From: Albifimbria verrucaria
Lineage: Eukaryota; Ascomycota; Sordariomycetes; Hypocreales; Stachybotryaceae
Assembly (NCBI GenBank): GCA_020081605.1
Contig: JAHREC010000062.1
Span: forward strand, 620,001-684,000
Reading direction: 5' to 3'
DNA length: 64,000 nt
Program-made: the position numbers and the translations under genes
Shown here: positions 16,541 through 28,315 of the stretch, piece after piece
Position numbering within the stretch: position 1 is the stretch's first letter
Layout of the letters: the number at the start of each line of letters is the position of its first letter
Notes under the pieces: model-generated
What the model saw: the letters and a program-made list of their open reading frames with translations, nothing else
Told to the model about the DNA's origin: nothing
Databases searched by the model: none

Positions 16541-16768
16541 CAAGTGGACATCAATAAGGTAGGGACTACAGGCCCCGATGAATAAGAATAAAAATCGAAG
16601 CATATTAGAATTATACTCGGATAAAATCATGATATAATTCGAATAACTATATAAGCATATTCTTATATTTTTGTATTGATTTCAGAATTCTTCTCTGATT
16701 TTTAACGAATGATATTCGGAGAAGAGTCCAAAGCCTCCAATCCCTAGTCTCTCTTTGCTCACCACCTG
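16541..16768 (+). mobile_element. MITE-like element, copy 1
   Basis: Non-coding AT-rich element of 228 bp, one of four related copies in the window (others at 21901, 27477 and 35741). It begins CAAGTGGACATCAATAAGG and ends TTTGCTCACCACCTG; the ends are imperfect inverted repeats. It shares with the other copies the internal stretch GAATTC-TTCTCTGATTTTTAACGAATGATATTC near 16685-16717. No target-site duplication was resolved. Confidence 0.7.
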
Positions 16769-16990
16769 TTTGGGTAGAGCAAGGTTAAGCCTCTTGTTCC
16801 ACATGGATCTTTTAGGCAAAATGCTGGTGGCAGTGCAGAGTGAAGAATTCCGCGGAAGCATGGGTATGAACACGTGCTCGAGTGAGCCCAAGTCTGCAGG
16901 GGAACGAACGTGTGAAAGCAGTGTCGACGAAATGCCAAGCAGAGCCTGGGATTAAATGATATCCTGCAGGTAGCCTAGTAGCTTAAAAGC

Positions 16991-19900
16991 TCATTCAGAA
17001 AGCGACTCCACGAGCCTTCTCATGTCAGCCTTGGCTAGGCTTACTCCAGCCTCTACCCGTGCTCGAAATTCAGGGTCCCTTTCAGATTCTAGTATCACAT
17101 TGTCATTTCGAATCAAATCCAACGTTATTTTTAGGCTTGCCAGATGATATTGAGCCACATCTTTAAGCATCTGCTGGAACATGTCGGCCTGTAGTCCAAA
17201 GGCCTTTTTGAACTGTTTCAACAAATCACCAAAGAGGTGACTACGACCGACTGCAGAGCCAATAATTCTTTTGCGTCTACTATCGCTACCGGTTCCTGTC
17301 AATTTCGTTAGTTAAGTCTTCTTTGACTAAGCACGCTGGATATACCATGTTCGGCATTTGCTTGTTGGTATGGCACCTTCATTTCAGTACCAATAAAGGA
17401 TGTCTGGATTCCCGAAAGCGCATCGATTCGTAAGGACCTTGATCTAATCAGTACCTGCATTCACCACTTGCTCAGTTGTTTACCAACTCTAAGTCTTTCT
17501 TGTATTTGCTTGAAGCTTTTTCGACATCGTTCTGAAGTAGTCGTTGACGGGAAAATAGCGCTTGTTCGAGGACTTCGATGATCTCTATCTCATCTTCCAA
17601 CTCAGTCTCTAGAAATGTGATCGTTAGATAGTAGACCCTTTTTGGGATCATTCATGATGTTTTACCAAGAAGCTCTACTGCTTTTTCGATAAGTTGAGCA
17701 GCATCAAGCTGGATCTTCTCCACCTGGTCATCTAAGAACGAATCCAAGTCAGACCACAATAGCGTTAGATCATCAGCCATTGCCTCAATTATCTCAGTAT
17801 TCCAATCTCGTGTCCCAATAGTTTTAGTAGTATGATTTCCTCTGTGGCTGCAGAATGCTGAGTAGCTCGCTTTATCAAGTCAGCTGGTAGGTACACAAGA
17901 GAAGTTGATAAGCTCAACTCACAATGGTGCCACTACAAGAATTAGCCGAGTTATCTAGCTTTGTGATAAGTTGGGGAATAAACTTACAGTTCCCCAATCG
18001 GCGCTGGCCTCGTTCGCACTTTGACGCCAGTTTGGGATGCAAGCAACTATAAGTTGCGGTTAGTCTTGATTTCAAAAGATTAGCGATCCAACTTACTGCT
18101 TGGGTTGTAGATCTCGTCATTGAACTCATCCTTTGCCGATCTTGCAAATTTACCTATTTCGGAAGTTGTGCCACGCAAGTTCTTTCACCTAATCAGCTTT
18201 GCTGTAAGGGGGCTTGGGGCACCAGCTTACTCGCTTCAAATCACCCTCTAGAACGTTTAAGACATTCCTTATCTTCGTTTTCCTCTCAGCGCTCATGGAA
18301 CCTGACCCAGATTGAACCCAGAGTTGGGTGTCGCTGATTAGTGCAGGAATGTCGTTCTTCATGTACCTGACAGCTGAGAGATATTGACTCTCTGACACCA
18401 TTGACATACAGTGTTCGCGAACCTCTATGATCCCACTCAACCTTAGGTAGGGCATTGCTTTGCTTTTTGGTTTATCTCGACTGTTCCAGTACATTGTATT
18501 GCTGACACAGTGTACATGCAGCCTACCACCCGTTATTCTGGTTTGGTAGCTAGCAAGGAGTTCCCGTGTCACAATATTGTTGCGGGTAGTTATAAGATAT
18601 TCGTCAAGTCTAATTGAATGTCAGTATGTGTTAGTTTTCCGGTATGACCAAGCACTTACGTAAATTTATGCTGCTCAAGTTCGCTCCTGACATTGAATTA
18701 GCAAGATCATCCTACTCATCATTTTTGGGATAACATGCTCTGCCTTTCTCGAAGCACGAGTAAGGTTGATTTCATTTTCCTCTTCTTCGATAGTCTTGTC
18801 CTCATCTTCTATTTCATCCAGCTCTTTCAGGTCGGCTTTAATCTGACGGATATTCTCTTCTGTCCGTCTCACAGCATACAGTGCTGCTTCAACCTTTTCA
18901 GCTTTGTCACCTTCCCAGTCATTCTTGGCTTCTTCGGGTTTTATATCCTAATGATACGTCAATATATGTTAACTCAAGTGAATAGAGATAATGGTGCTGA
19001 CATCAGATTTGGTGCAAATGATTCCAACATTGGAAAGTCGTGCCTTTTGGCGAGTTCCAACACGCTCACAACGCCGGCATCGGTAATTGCACGCCCTTCA
19101 GTACATATAGCAAAGATTTCATCACAATTGATTAAATATCGCTCTGTAATATTTCTTCTCGCTGTGTTCGCATCATGCAAGCCTAAAAACAACATCAGCC
19201 AAGTCCCCGTCCGAAGTAATGTTGGGCATATACCAGGAAGGTCTACAAGAATCAATCCTTTGCTTAGAATATGAGCATCTGAGTACACCCTGTCAAACGT
19301 TAATTTAAACTCACTTAGATCATTTAGTTTCAACATGCCTTATGTTTTGTATATAGGGCCACATGGTAGGTTCATTGGCTGATCCCTTCTCCGAAGTTTC
19401 GGACGTTATCTGCGCAATGAGCTTGGAGCATTCGTCAAGGTTTGGTCTAGTTTGAGTTTTCGGTGAACTAGATGGCATGCAATCGTATACCAATTTCCTG
19501 AGAATATTCAAGGCCTCGTCTTCGGTGGCCTTCAACAATGTTGACTCATTTCTTAGACGGCCACCAAACATAGATCGAAAGGTGTCGACGGCTACCTGGG
19601 CTCGTTGTTTACAATCCTCTTTCTCATCGCTCTCCTGGGTACTGAACGAATCTTTACGCAGGTGATAATTTCTATAAGATTGAAGTAGATCCTGAATTTG
19701 ACTCATGATCTCGGTTTCAGTGAAGAAGTTGATTTCGACTTTGAAGTTGCCGCTATTGTGATAATGGTATTCAGTCACCACACAAGTGCAGGCTGACCCA
19801 CTGTTGCTCTGCAAGTGACAAAAGTCAGCGCAACATCGCCGGCATCCCCATAGAACTTACAGCGCGAGCTAGATCTCGTTTATCGAGAAGTGAGTTGAGT

Positions 19901-20675
19901 AGACTACTCTTTCCTAGACGCTGTTAGCTAAAGCTTGGGGGCTGACGAAAGCCAAACTTGCCAACACCTGAATCTCCCACGAAACCTACGGTGCGAGTTG
20001 GAGGACACTCGAAACAGGACAGTTGGTTCGCTTGTTCATATAGATGCTGCATAATGGAGTCGGGTTCGTAGCGCAGTGAACTGCTTCCTAGAGTATTGCA
20101 GAGCTCACTCATTAAATTCTTTGCCTCGCCAAATGTACTCTGGAAAGCCACGTCATGAAATCGGTCATTTGTCAGGTTTTCATCTCTAATGTCATGAGGT
20201 CCTTCTTCCACACGCGAGCTAGATCGCCTCCGGCGAGGACTCCTGCTAGGTGACGACGCTGCGCCTATCTCGGTAGATGGTTCTGGAGATAAGAATGAAT
20301 TCCCGCGACTATCGACACTATGAGCCACATCGTCAATGGCATCGGCGACCTTGGACATAGAAAAAGAGCCAGACAGGTGCATGCCTTGCAACTTTTCGTC
20401 GATGCCGCCAACATCACGCCCACGACGGACACCACGGGAATCAACTGCCTCACTCGCGCCAGTCCGAGGACTAGTAGATGGAGGTGGACTCAGAGATAAG
20501 GATGGTGTGCGGATCTGGGGCTCGTCCTTGCTGACTCGCTATCACTGGTGATTGACGAGGGATCCTGCTCGATTGAAGCTACGGGAGTATCAGCCAGTGA
20601 TTGTGCTATCCCGTCGTCTTCGTTCGGTTTAGGTAGCATCTCTTTGGTCCGCTTCATTCGCGGGTTGTCAGACAT
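16991..20675 (-). CDS. Dynamin-like large GTPase of the nuclear SLIP-GC type
   Basis: Large multi-exon P-loop GTPase. The ATG at 20675 gives a long disordered Ser/Pro/Arg-rich N terminus (about 190 residues), followed by the G1 motif GDSGVGKSS. G1 is split by a 48-bp intron (19961-19914) with a GCAAGT donor. Next come SACTCVVTEY (G2-like threonine region), LILVDLPG plus LHDANTARR (G3) and NVGIICTKSD (G4, TKSD). A charged coiled-coil-like region (18675-18870) and helical C-terminal exons ending at 16991 follow. About eight or nine short introns. Frame breaks: one base missing near 20506-20512, one missing in the CC before AATGTTGG near 19028, and one unclear near 19336. Fungal members are usually annotated by similarity to nuclear GTPase SLIP-GC; the function is unproven. 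It is divergent from the NLR at 22514. Confidence 0.85.
19914..19961 (-). other. GC-AG intron inside the P-loop of the GTPase
   Basis: On the coding strand the exon ends GGTGTTG, followed by GCAAGT, and the acceptor is CTAG followed by GAAAGAGTAG. Joining gives Gly-Lys-Ser-Ser in the correct frame and completes the nucleotide-binding motif. GCAAGT is the usual consensus of the minor GC-AG class. No GT donor nearby would rebuild the motif. Confidence 0.75.
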
Positions 20676-21900
20676 TGCACCTGTTTCAGGTGTAGAAGCC
20701 GGAGAAGCCGAGCTCAGTCCCAGCTACATCATGTTAGCAATGACCTGTATGTATTCTTTAGGGTGCATACATTTACTCTTGTCATGATCAAAATTTAAGA
20801 TCCAATTGTTGAGCAACGCTATGCGATTGAGATTTTTAATGAGCGAAAAACCGCACATTGACTCTCGAACAGATAAGCACCCTTTATACTCATACCAAGC
20901 AAATGAGGGCATGCCTAGTGCTGCAGATCAACCGTTTGGGTTACTTGCAATCCTGAAGATGGCAAACCCATTGTATATCGTGTCAACCAACATGCATAAA
21001 AACAACCCGAAAATAGCTGCGTGGCTTTCTCCAGCCAATCGAATACCAGGCAAAAGTCCCTGAAGTGGTCAGTTCTGCAACAGGTGGAGCGTTGATTGTC
21101 TGGGATCGTTGCAATCCTGCTGTATTCCATTGGTATTCCGGTTTGTTGGGTCAAATAATATTGGCCAGCCAAGTATTCGGCCTGGTGAGCGAATTCCAAT
21201 TGGCGCAGGTGAAATTCATGCCGTTATTTTGAGCATGCAAGCACCTAGGAATGGCCCCAACTGGTCAAGTTGCTCCAGTAGGCGCGCGACTAGTTTGCGT
21301 AGGTAGATTTTCAACCGGTCAAGGATTGACAGGCCATATGAGCTCAGAGAAGGCAATGCCCCTCTTTAGACCTTAGGCCAGTGGCATCTTCGTCTACCAA
21401 ACTCACGGCGCTAGCGACTTTGGGTGATACGATTTCTTCCTCGAAAGTGTCTTGATCACCTCCGAGGCTCTCTATCGTACTTCGCTGCAACTACAGTCGA
21501 GGGAAGCAGGACTCCACCCAGGGGGTAAAACGGCGGATGATGAAGAGGATCAGCTGGTAAAGGATGGAGGTTCCAACAAGGTAGACCCCAGAAGGAGCAG
21601 TGTCTGATTTAAAATTAAGCCTTGGTCACATTGCTGCTCTGATGGTCACTATGTTTATCGTCAATGGACTCTAGTTGGAATTGTACTCTTGTATATATCA
21701 TGTTGTATCTAGTTGTTACTAAATGGCTTGTCTCACTCTCCTGGCTTGTTCTAGCCATACTACATACTCAGAAACCAGCACACCAATCGGTTTCGATATA
21801 GTTATACCGCTCTGCCAAATTGAATTGTATCCATATTGTTAAATCAAGTTAGCTAGTTCCTACACCAACATCTATATCCTCACCAGGTCTAGGGTAGCGA
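20676..21900. other. Divergent intergenic region between the GTPase and NLR genes (left part)
   Basis: No supported gene. Together with 21901-22513 it forms a 1.8-kb bidirectional upstream region for both genes. Short frames exist on both strands without recognisable domains. Confidence 0.5.
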
Positions 21901-22148
21901 CAAGTGGTCAGCGAAAAGGGCTGCAGATCGTAGGCATCCATTTCTCTAAGAAGTTTCATCGTTAAAAATCAGAAAGGTCTTAGAAAAATCATAGAAGAAT
22001 CATAGAAAAATCACGGAAAAATCTAAGAATATGCTCAGATATAAATTCTAATTATTCAGCTATTTTAAACGAATGAGACTGTAATAGTCATCTATTTGTA
22101 TTCTCACTTGCTGGTGTTTGCGGTCCCTATTTTACTACCACCCATTTG
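21901..22148 (-). mobile_element. MITE-like element, copy 2
   Basis: 248-bp copy in reverse orientation. Read on the minus strand it starts CAAATGGGTGGTAGTAAAA, then TAGGGACCGCAAAC, and ends CTTTTCGCTGACCACTTG, matching the ends of the other copies. It carries an internal A-rich expansion with repeats of GAAAAATCATA (about 21970-22020), which explains the extra length. It lies between the divergent GTPase and NLR genes. Confidence 0.7.
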
Positions 22149-22513
22149 AGTGAGCATCCTGGCAATGCTTAGAGAGTTTCTCCCAGGAATGGCAATCCGG
22201 TTTCTGGTCTAGACAATAAGATAAGCAGCGACGCAATTACCTGTCTCCTGGGCGCCTTCGTTTCAACTTGTTTTGTTAGTGGAACGCAGATTTCGTTCAT
22301 AACCAAGGAGCCCTTGTGGGATTGATGTAGTTTGAGGGACATAACCATGCCCGCTTTCCCTGCCCTTCGCAGTCAGCGAGCACAAAACCATTCATGGCGA
22401 GACATAGCATTCTCAAGATAGGGTCTACTGGTAGAGCTCCTCCCATAAGAGGTTCTCCAGGGTTTCTCTGCAGTTACACTAACTAGAGAAATGCTGATCT
22501 GGTAGGTGACGTG

Positions 22514-25500
22514 ATGGAGGGCCATCGAATCGACAGGAGAGACATTGGTCACTCCAACACACCGCAACGACCCTACCATTGTCTCTCGTCTGATGACTAT
22601 ACCATCGGATGGATCTGCGCGTTGTCTATCGAGCTTGCGGCTGTTCGCGCCGTCCTAGATGAAGACCACTCACCTATACCGACGCAGCAGGACGACAGCA
22701 ACACCTATGTGCTCGGTAGAATTGGGCACCACAATGTGGCCATTGCCTGTCTTCCAACGCAAGGCTATGGTATGAACAATGCCGCAATAGTGGCAAGTAA
22801 CATGCGACGGAACTTCTCCTCCATTCGCATATGTCTCAGTGTTCATAGGCGCGCCCTCCGATTCCGACCATGATGTACGGCTTGGTGACGTTGTTGTTGG
22901 GACCAAAGTTATCCAGTATGATTTGGGAAGACCTCAGCTTCTGGATTCACGGTCACTGCTACACCACGCGTCCCTCCACATGAAATCATGACGGCTATAG
23001 CAACATTGCAATCTCGGCATGAACTAAGACCGAGCAACATGGCTTCCATCTTGGCCGAGATGCGGAAAACCTGGCCCGAGTATGCGGATTGCACGCAACT
23101 CCAAGATCATCTGTATGAGAGCAGCTACGTTCATAACCCTCACCATGCGACTTGTGACTCGTGCGATCGCTCAAAAGAAGTCACTAGACAGCCCAGAAAC
23201 TCCCTTAAGCCTCAGATACACTACGGGGTTGTTGCTTGCGCCAACCGTGTCATGAAAGACGGCAAGATTAGGGATCAGCTGGCTGAGCAGTTTGACATTT
23301 TGTGTTTTGAGATGGAAGCTGCTGGCTTGGTGGACAGCCTCCTACTCTGTCAATAAGAGGTATCTGCGATTATGCCGACCCCCACAAGAACAAGAGCTGG
23401 CAGAGATATGCAGCAGGAGTCGCAGCCGCATACGCAAAAGAGTGGTTAACAGTTGTTTCCCAACGAACCCCAGCAGAGTCAAGCAGCGCTCGTTTCCGGT
23501 ATGTCTAACATCTCTACTATTCCGATGCAAACGCTTACTTTGATATGAAGGCGCACGCGAGGACCTGCTTGATTCTCTACACTTTAAGCAAATAGACACT
23601 CGGAAAAAGCTATTCAACGTGCACAGCCTCATACTTGCGAGTGGTTGTTCAATCACCACATATATAACGACTGGCTCGATCTGAACCAATTCGAACAGCA
23701 CCACGGGTTTCTATGGATCAAAGGAAAACCAGGAACTGGAAAATCGACGTTAATGAAGCATGCCCTCCTCCGCGCCCAGCAAAGTGCTGTAGATGCAACG
23801 ACACTTTCCTTCTTTTTCAATGCACGTGGACATGAACTCGAGAAGAATATTCTTGGAATGCATCAATCGTTATTATTCCAACTCCTCGAGGCATTGCCGG
23901 ACCTCAGGGTCGTTTTGGATGGAGAGCTCCGTATATTTAAATCTGAAGACGGCATATCGTGGACTGTGGATTTGCTTCGCCAGATCTTTACCGCGGCAGT
24001 AGAACTACTTGGCCAAAGACGTGTTATTTGCTTCATTGACGCTCTCGATGAATGCGATAGAAAGGACGTTCGAGATATGGTTTCCTACTTTGAGGAATTA
24101 GAAGAAATGGCCCTCGAACTATCGATTCCTTTGTTTATTTGCTTCTCAAGTCGGCATTATCCAAGCATCACTATCGAGTACGGGCTATCCATTACGCTGG
24201 AGGACCAGACTGGGCATTCTCACGACATGGAAACATATGTTGAACGCCGTTTACGACTTGGAAAATCACAAGTCGCCCAAGACATCCGGTTCAAGGTCCT
24301 ACTGAAGGCCAACAGGGTATTTCTGTGGCTTATCCTAGTAGTTGATATCCTCAACGAGACATACAGCGACGGCGCACTATTTCGGCTGCAAAGCCGGCTG
24401 GGTGAGTTGCCACAAGGACTCAGCGAACTCTTCAAAATGATCCTGATTAAGGACAATAAAAACACCGATGAGCTATTACTCTGCCTCCAATGGATATTGT
24501 TCGCGGCTCGGCCTTTGCTACTAAACGAGTTCTATATCGCCATTGTTATAGGCATACTCCTGAGGAGGACAGATCAGAAGATTGGTATATTGAAGTACCT
24601 AGTTCTGAAGAACTGGAGCGATTCGTCATCAGCTCATCCAAAGGTCTAGCTGAAGTAGCCACGTCCTATGGTGGATCAACAGTACAATTCATTCACGAGT
24701 CAGTACGCGACTTCCTCATTAGAGATAACGGTCTGAGGCAGATGTGGCCACACCTGGTCCAAGTTACCAGTGAAAGTCATGATCGGCTAAAGACATGTTG
24801 CCTTAGTTATACCAAGGCCATTTCGAAACCAGAACGCCATCGCTTGATTGCTGATACCGAAGAGCGCAGGAATTCATCCGAACTCACCTTTGGAGGTCTC
24901 AATTTGAACCCTACACTTTTCAATACATGCTCCATCATGCTAACGAGGCCGCGTGCACCATACCACAAGACAAGATTTTGTCCGAGATTGATACCAAAGA
25001 GTACTTGGGCTCTTTTAAACGCTACTATAAGAGAAATGATACATTCCTCATAAGCAATTTAGCCAGGCACGGCTGGAGTAGGCTAGTAATGTCCTTGCTA
25101 GCCCTCAATTCTCATCAGCAGAACTTTGCCGAGCAAGTTGAGGAAGCGATTTTTGCAACGATTGAGAGCCCGCAATTCGAGACATTCAAATTACTTTTGA
25201 ATCAATTAATAGTCTTGAACAAAGATGTCAAACTCAATTTACTAAATAGCACCAGAAGCAGCGATTCCAGTTCTTCCTTATCATGCGCCGTGCGGCTGGG
25301 CCGAACCCCATCGTCAGGATGCTGATAGAAGCCGGTGCCAATATCGACAATACCTATCACGAAGGAAGGAACTGTTGGTCACTGTTGACTATTGCGGCCA
25401 ATTACGATTATGTAGAAATTGTCAAGTGCTTGCTTTCTGCAGGTGCGGAGATCAATGCTACAGATTCACATGGAGAAACAGCATTATTTCGGGCTGCAGC

Positions 25501-25675
25501 TCTTGGATATACAGAGACAGTCAAGCTTTTACTAGACAGTGGCGCAGACTGCACCATACGTAATAGGAATGGGGATACGGCACTTGATATAGCTTCAGAA
25601 AATGACCATAAGGACGTGGAGCGGATAATATCTACGGCGACCGGTAGGACAGTCAGAAAGAAGACGGATGGATAA
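22514..25675 (+). CDS. PNP-NACHT-ankyrin NLR (fungal STAND protein), many frame breaks
   Basis: NLR-type signalling ATPase with three parts. An N-terminal PNP_UDP phosphorylase-fold domain starts with [17 protein letters not shown] and contains [26 protein letters not shown] and [13 protein letters not shown] short intron at about 23500-23549 follows. The NACHT domain has Walker [16 protein letters not shown] (about 23722) and Walker [16 protein letters not shown]. About three ankyrin repeats occur at the C terminus (25300-25640, for example [21 protein letters not shown]). Apparent frame breaks lie near 22845, 22930, 23345, 23612, 24554, 24918 and 25300; at least four remove one base of a homopolymer. 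Fungal NLRs of this build act in non-self recognition and cell death; PNP-fold effectors of related NLRs can degrade nucleotides. Whether this copy is active or a pseudogene is unresolved. Confidence 0.85.
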
Positions 25676-25944
25676 AAAGCAGCAAGGCAAAGCCTTTACT
25701 ACAATACGAGCCAGCGAGCCGGCGAAACGATGAGTCGATGTCTTCATAACACTGGGCCAATTAAGAACATTCCTTAATGTGCTATTGCTTCAAGTCGCTC
25801 ACCTCCTCAATCCCTCAAGGAAGTCCTATTCATGTACAACATTTTTCGTCTGTAGACGAATTAAGTAGGGAAAGCAGCCCGGATTAGGCAGGACGTTCAA
25901 TGATAACCACATACAGTACGATTTGTACAAAGATACAACTCCAG

Positions 25945-26886
25945 CTAGATCCAATTCGCTATCAACACAGTTGTCACCAAGGTAGCAATGTGATTAAGGC
26001 TTAGTTTCAAAGCAGATGCTGCTCCTTGTTTGGGGTCCTCCTTACTAGACTCTCCATCATTTGCCGGCTGTGCCTTACTGGGTTCCTCATCACTTACCGG
26101 TTGGATCTTATCGGAATCTCCATCATTTACCGGCTGATCCTCTTTATCATCCACAGGTTTGCCCTCCTCCTGTGGAACCCTACTTCCCTCCTTGACTGCA
26201 GTCGCGTGGACGCACGAAAGGGATCCTCGCAAATGTTCGTCTTCAAGATCAGAGTTCGGAGAGGGTTCGACGGCTGTGACAGTGATCAGAAGACTCTTCA
26301 GCATGATGTCGTACAGGGTAAAGTCGTTGAGATTGTGGTATTGAAGCTTGAAAATATTATTGGTTATAGTTCCAGCAGCACGCGACAAGTCCATATGAGC
26401 ATGGCCGTTTTTGAACTCATCTCTGCACTCTGGCAGCATATCGTTCATCTTGCAGGCTTCGTTCGACTCGGCCATTCTAGATAGGGCAGAACGACAGCTA
26501 TCTGAAATGATACCCCGACATTCGGGATCGACCGTCGCTCCGTTGTCCAGGTCCATTTGTAGAAAGATGTAACGGTTGCAACTGCTCCATGAATTGTCTG
26601 GATCACGACTAGACAGCGAGGCTGGTGGCGTGTATCCAATTGCGACGGCGGTCGCATCGAGTGAATCGTTGAGCTGGCCATTGAGCACGCTGTATGTTAT
26701 GGTCCATCCGTCCACACCCGAACCCGGGTACTCTTTGGTTTCGTCATAACCAGCCACTTCTCGCAGTCCGGTGGCATTTGCATGCTTGTGTGGTTCGCGT
26801 TGCCATTGCTCAAGAACAGATGTACTACCCACAGCTGCAAAGCCAATGACGATGACTGCAGGTAGCAGGCTGTTGATGTAGAGCAT
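25945..26886 (-). CDS. Secreted, probably GPI-anchored orphan protein with acidic repeats
   Basis: Function not recognised. The ATG at 26886 is preferred because it opens a hydrophobic signal peptide (MLYINSLLPAVIVIGFAAVG); the same frame is open for 42 more codons upstream, to an ATG at 27012. The body (about 200 residues) has several cysteines (SSCNRY, DPECRGI, DSCRSAL, EACKMND, PECRDEF), suggesting disulfides. It is followed by a Pro/Asp/Glu linker with repeated PVNDGDS / PVSDEEPS / PANDGESS blocks and ends in a hydrophobic tail (LNHIATLVTTVLIANWI), the typical build of a GPI-anchored wall protein. The frame is intact over 313 residues. It lies tail-to-tail with the NLR and is bounded on the other side by MITE copy 3. 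Confidence 0.65.
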   Translation of the reverse strand: MLYINSLLPAVIVIGFAAVGSTSVLEQWQREPHKHANATGLREVAGYDETKEYPGSGVDGWTITYSVLNGQLNDSLDATAVAIGYTPPASLSSRDPDNSWSSCNRYIFLQMDLDNGATVDPECRGIISDSCRSALSRMAESNEACKMNDMLPECRDEFKNGHAHMDLSRAAGTITNNIFKLQYHNLNDFTLYDIMLKSLLITVTAVEPSPNSDLEDEHLRGSLSCVHATAVKEGSRVPQEEGKPVDDKEDQPVNDGDSDKIQPVSDEEPSKAQPANDGESSKEDPKQGAASALKLSLNHIATLVTTVLIANWI

Positions 26887-27012
26887 TGTTGCGGAGATGT
26901 TTGGGTTTCCAGCCGACGCGACGAAGACCGTCTCCTGCGGTGCAGGATGTTGAGCCCTCGGCGAGGAGGTGCAAGGGGTCTTCCATAAAGCTTGAATGTC
27001 GCAGGGGCTCAT

Positions 27013-27476
27013 GGTGAAAATTTATATTCAAGTTCCTGCAGCTAGGCTAAATATTGGAAGCTCGTGTTTGACTTGACTCCATCTGCGCGCACACTTGCCT
27101 ATATCGTACAGGCCGCAGGGATGTCGAAGTACAGCTCAAGACTTTCAAGAGGCCAACCGACCAGAATCGACCCAAGATATAGGTAAAAAGAAAAGCCGTA
27201 GAAAAGTAGTAATACATATATGATTGCCATCATATCAGCAGTTAATAAGACCATGCTCATAGACAATATACTCCTACATTGGCTAGCCTTGATGCCGTGT
27301 CAAGGACTTGGACCCAAGCTAACACCTCGCATGCCTGTGGCCTGTGTAACGTTCTGCTCCATCAGCGGAGTTAATCCTTGATCGTTACAAAAGGACAATT
27401 AAAATAAGATTAAGTACCCCTGTTAGCCATTTCCGCATGGTAAAAGGGCAGACCCAGTTGAAAAAAAAAAAGAAGG
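27013..27476. other. Intergenic stretch with a poly-A run
   Basis: No gene seen. It is the upstream region of the orphan secreted protein; a run of eleven A occurs at 27461-27471, right before MITE copy 3. Confidence 0.5.
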
Positions 27477-27708
27477 CAAGCGGGTAGCAATAAAATAAGG
27501 ACTGCAAGTACTGATAAGTAAGAACAAGAATCGAGTAATCGTAGATTTATATTCGGATAAAATCAGTGTATTATTCGAATAAATATTTAATTACGTTCTT
27601 GTACTTTTATACTAACTTTTGAATTTACTTCTGTGATTTAACGAATGATATTCTAAGAAAAGGTCCGTGGCCTGCTCTCTGCAGTCATCCTTTTTTGCTC
27701 ACCACTTG
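27477..27708 (+). mobile_element. MITE-like element, copy 3
   Basis: 232 bp, from CAAGCGGGTAGCAATAAAA to TTTTGCTCACCACTTG. The left end and the reverse complement of the right end match over about 30 bp with a few differences. The interior is AT-rich and non-coding and resembles copies 1 and 4. Confidence 0.75.
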
Positions 27709-28314
27709 GAAGTGTAGCTTGTGCTGAGCCGTATAGCCAACCAATGGAGCATTATACCCTTTCCAAAGCATGCTGCCTGGGCTTGGCACTGCTCGACCAC
27801 ATGGCGTGGGCTTATCGTTCTCCAGCGTTTCGACTCTGGTCATGAGATTGTTGATTGATGTCCGAATGCTTTTGATACAATGATTATTGGCTCACTGTTG
27901 GGTTAGAATGCAAAGTCTTGGTCGGACCGCAACCAAACTCGTAGTGCTTGAGTCATCGTCCTCGCCCTTCTCGTCGTCGTCTGGGATAGCGAGGGAGTAA
28001 GGTAGACATACTCCTTCCGTTCATGAAAGGCTCCCTCGAGGTAAGCACGACGCCCAATGCCGCACGCACAAATTGGCTTTTTCGTTTTCCTTTCAGAAAT
28101 TGTTCTGTAGATGTTTTATTCTTCGTCCATGGGAAAGAATTTGATCACTGCTCCGTCTAATCCAAAGTTCATTCTACCCAACGTCGTGCCCTTTAACAAA
28201 CCAACAAGCCGCCTCCAACATGTCGTCCCTCATGTCAACCTTGAAACCACCACGTGCTCCAACAAGAAGACAAGCCTTATGTTTTTGAAGGTTCTGCTCA
28301 TATGAGTAACTGTT
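27709..28314. other. Intergenic stretch between MITE copy 3 and the helicase fragment
   Basis: No supported gene. Confidence 0.4.
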
Positions 28315-28315
28315 G

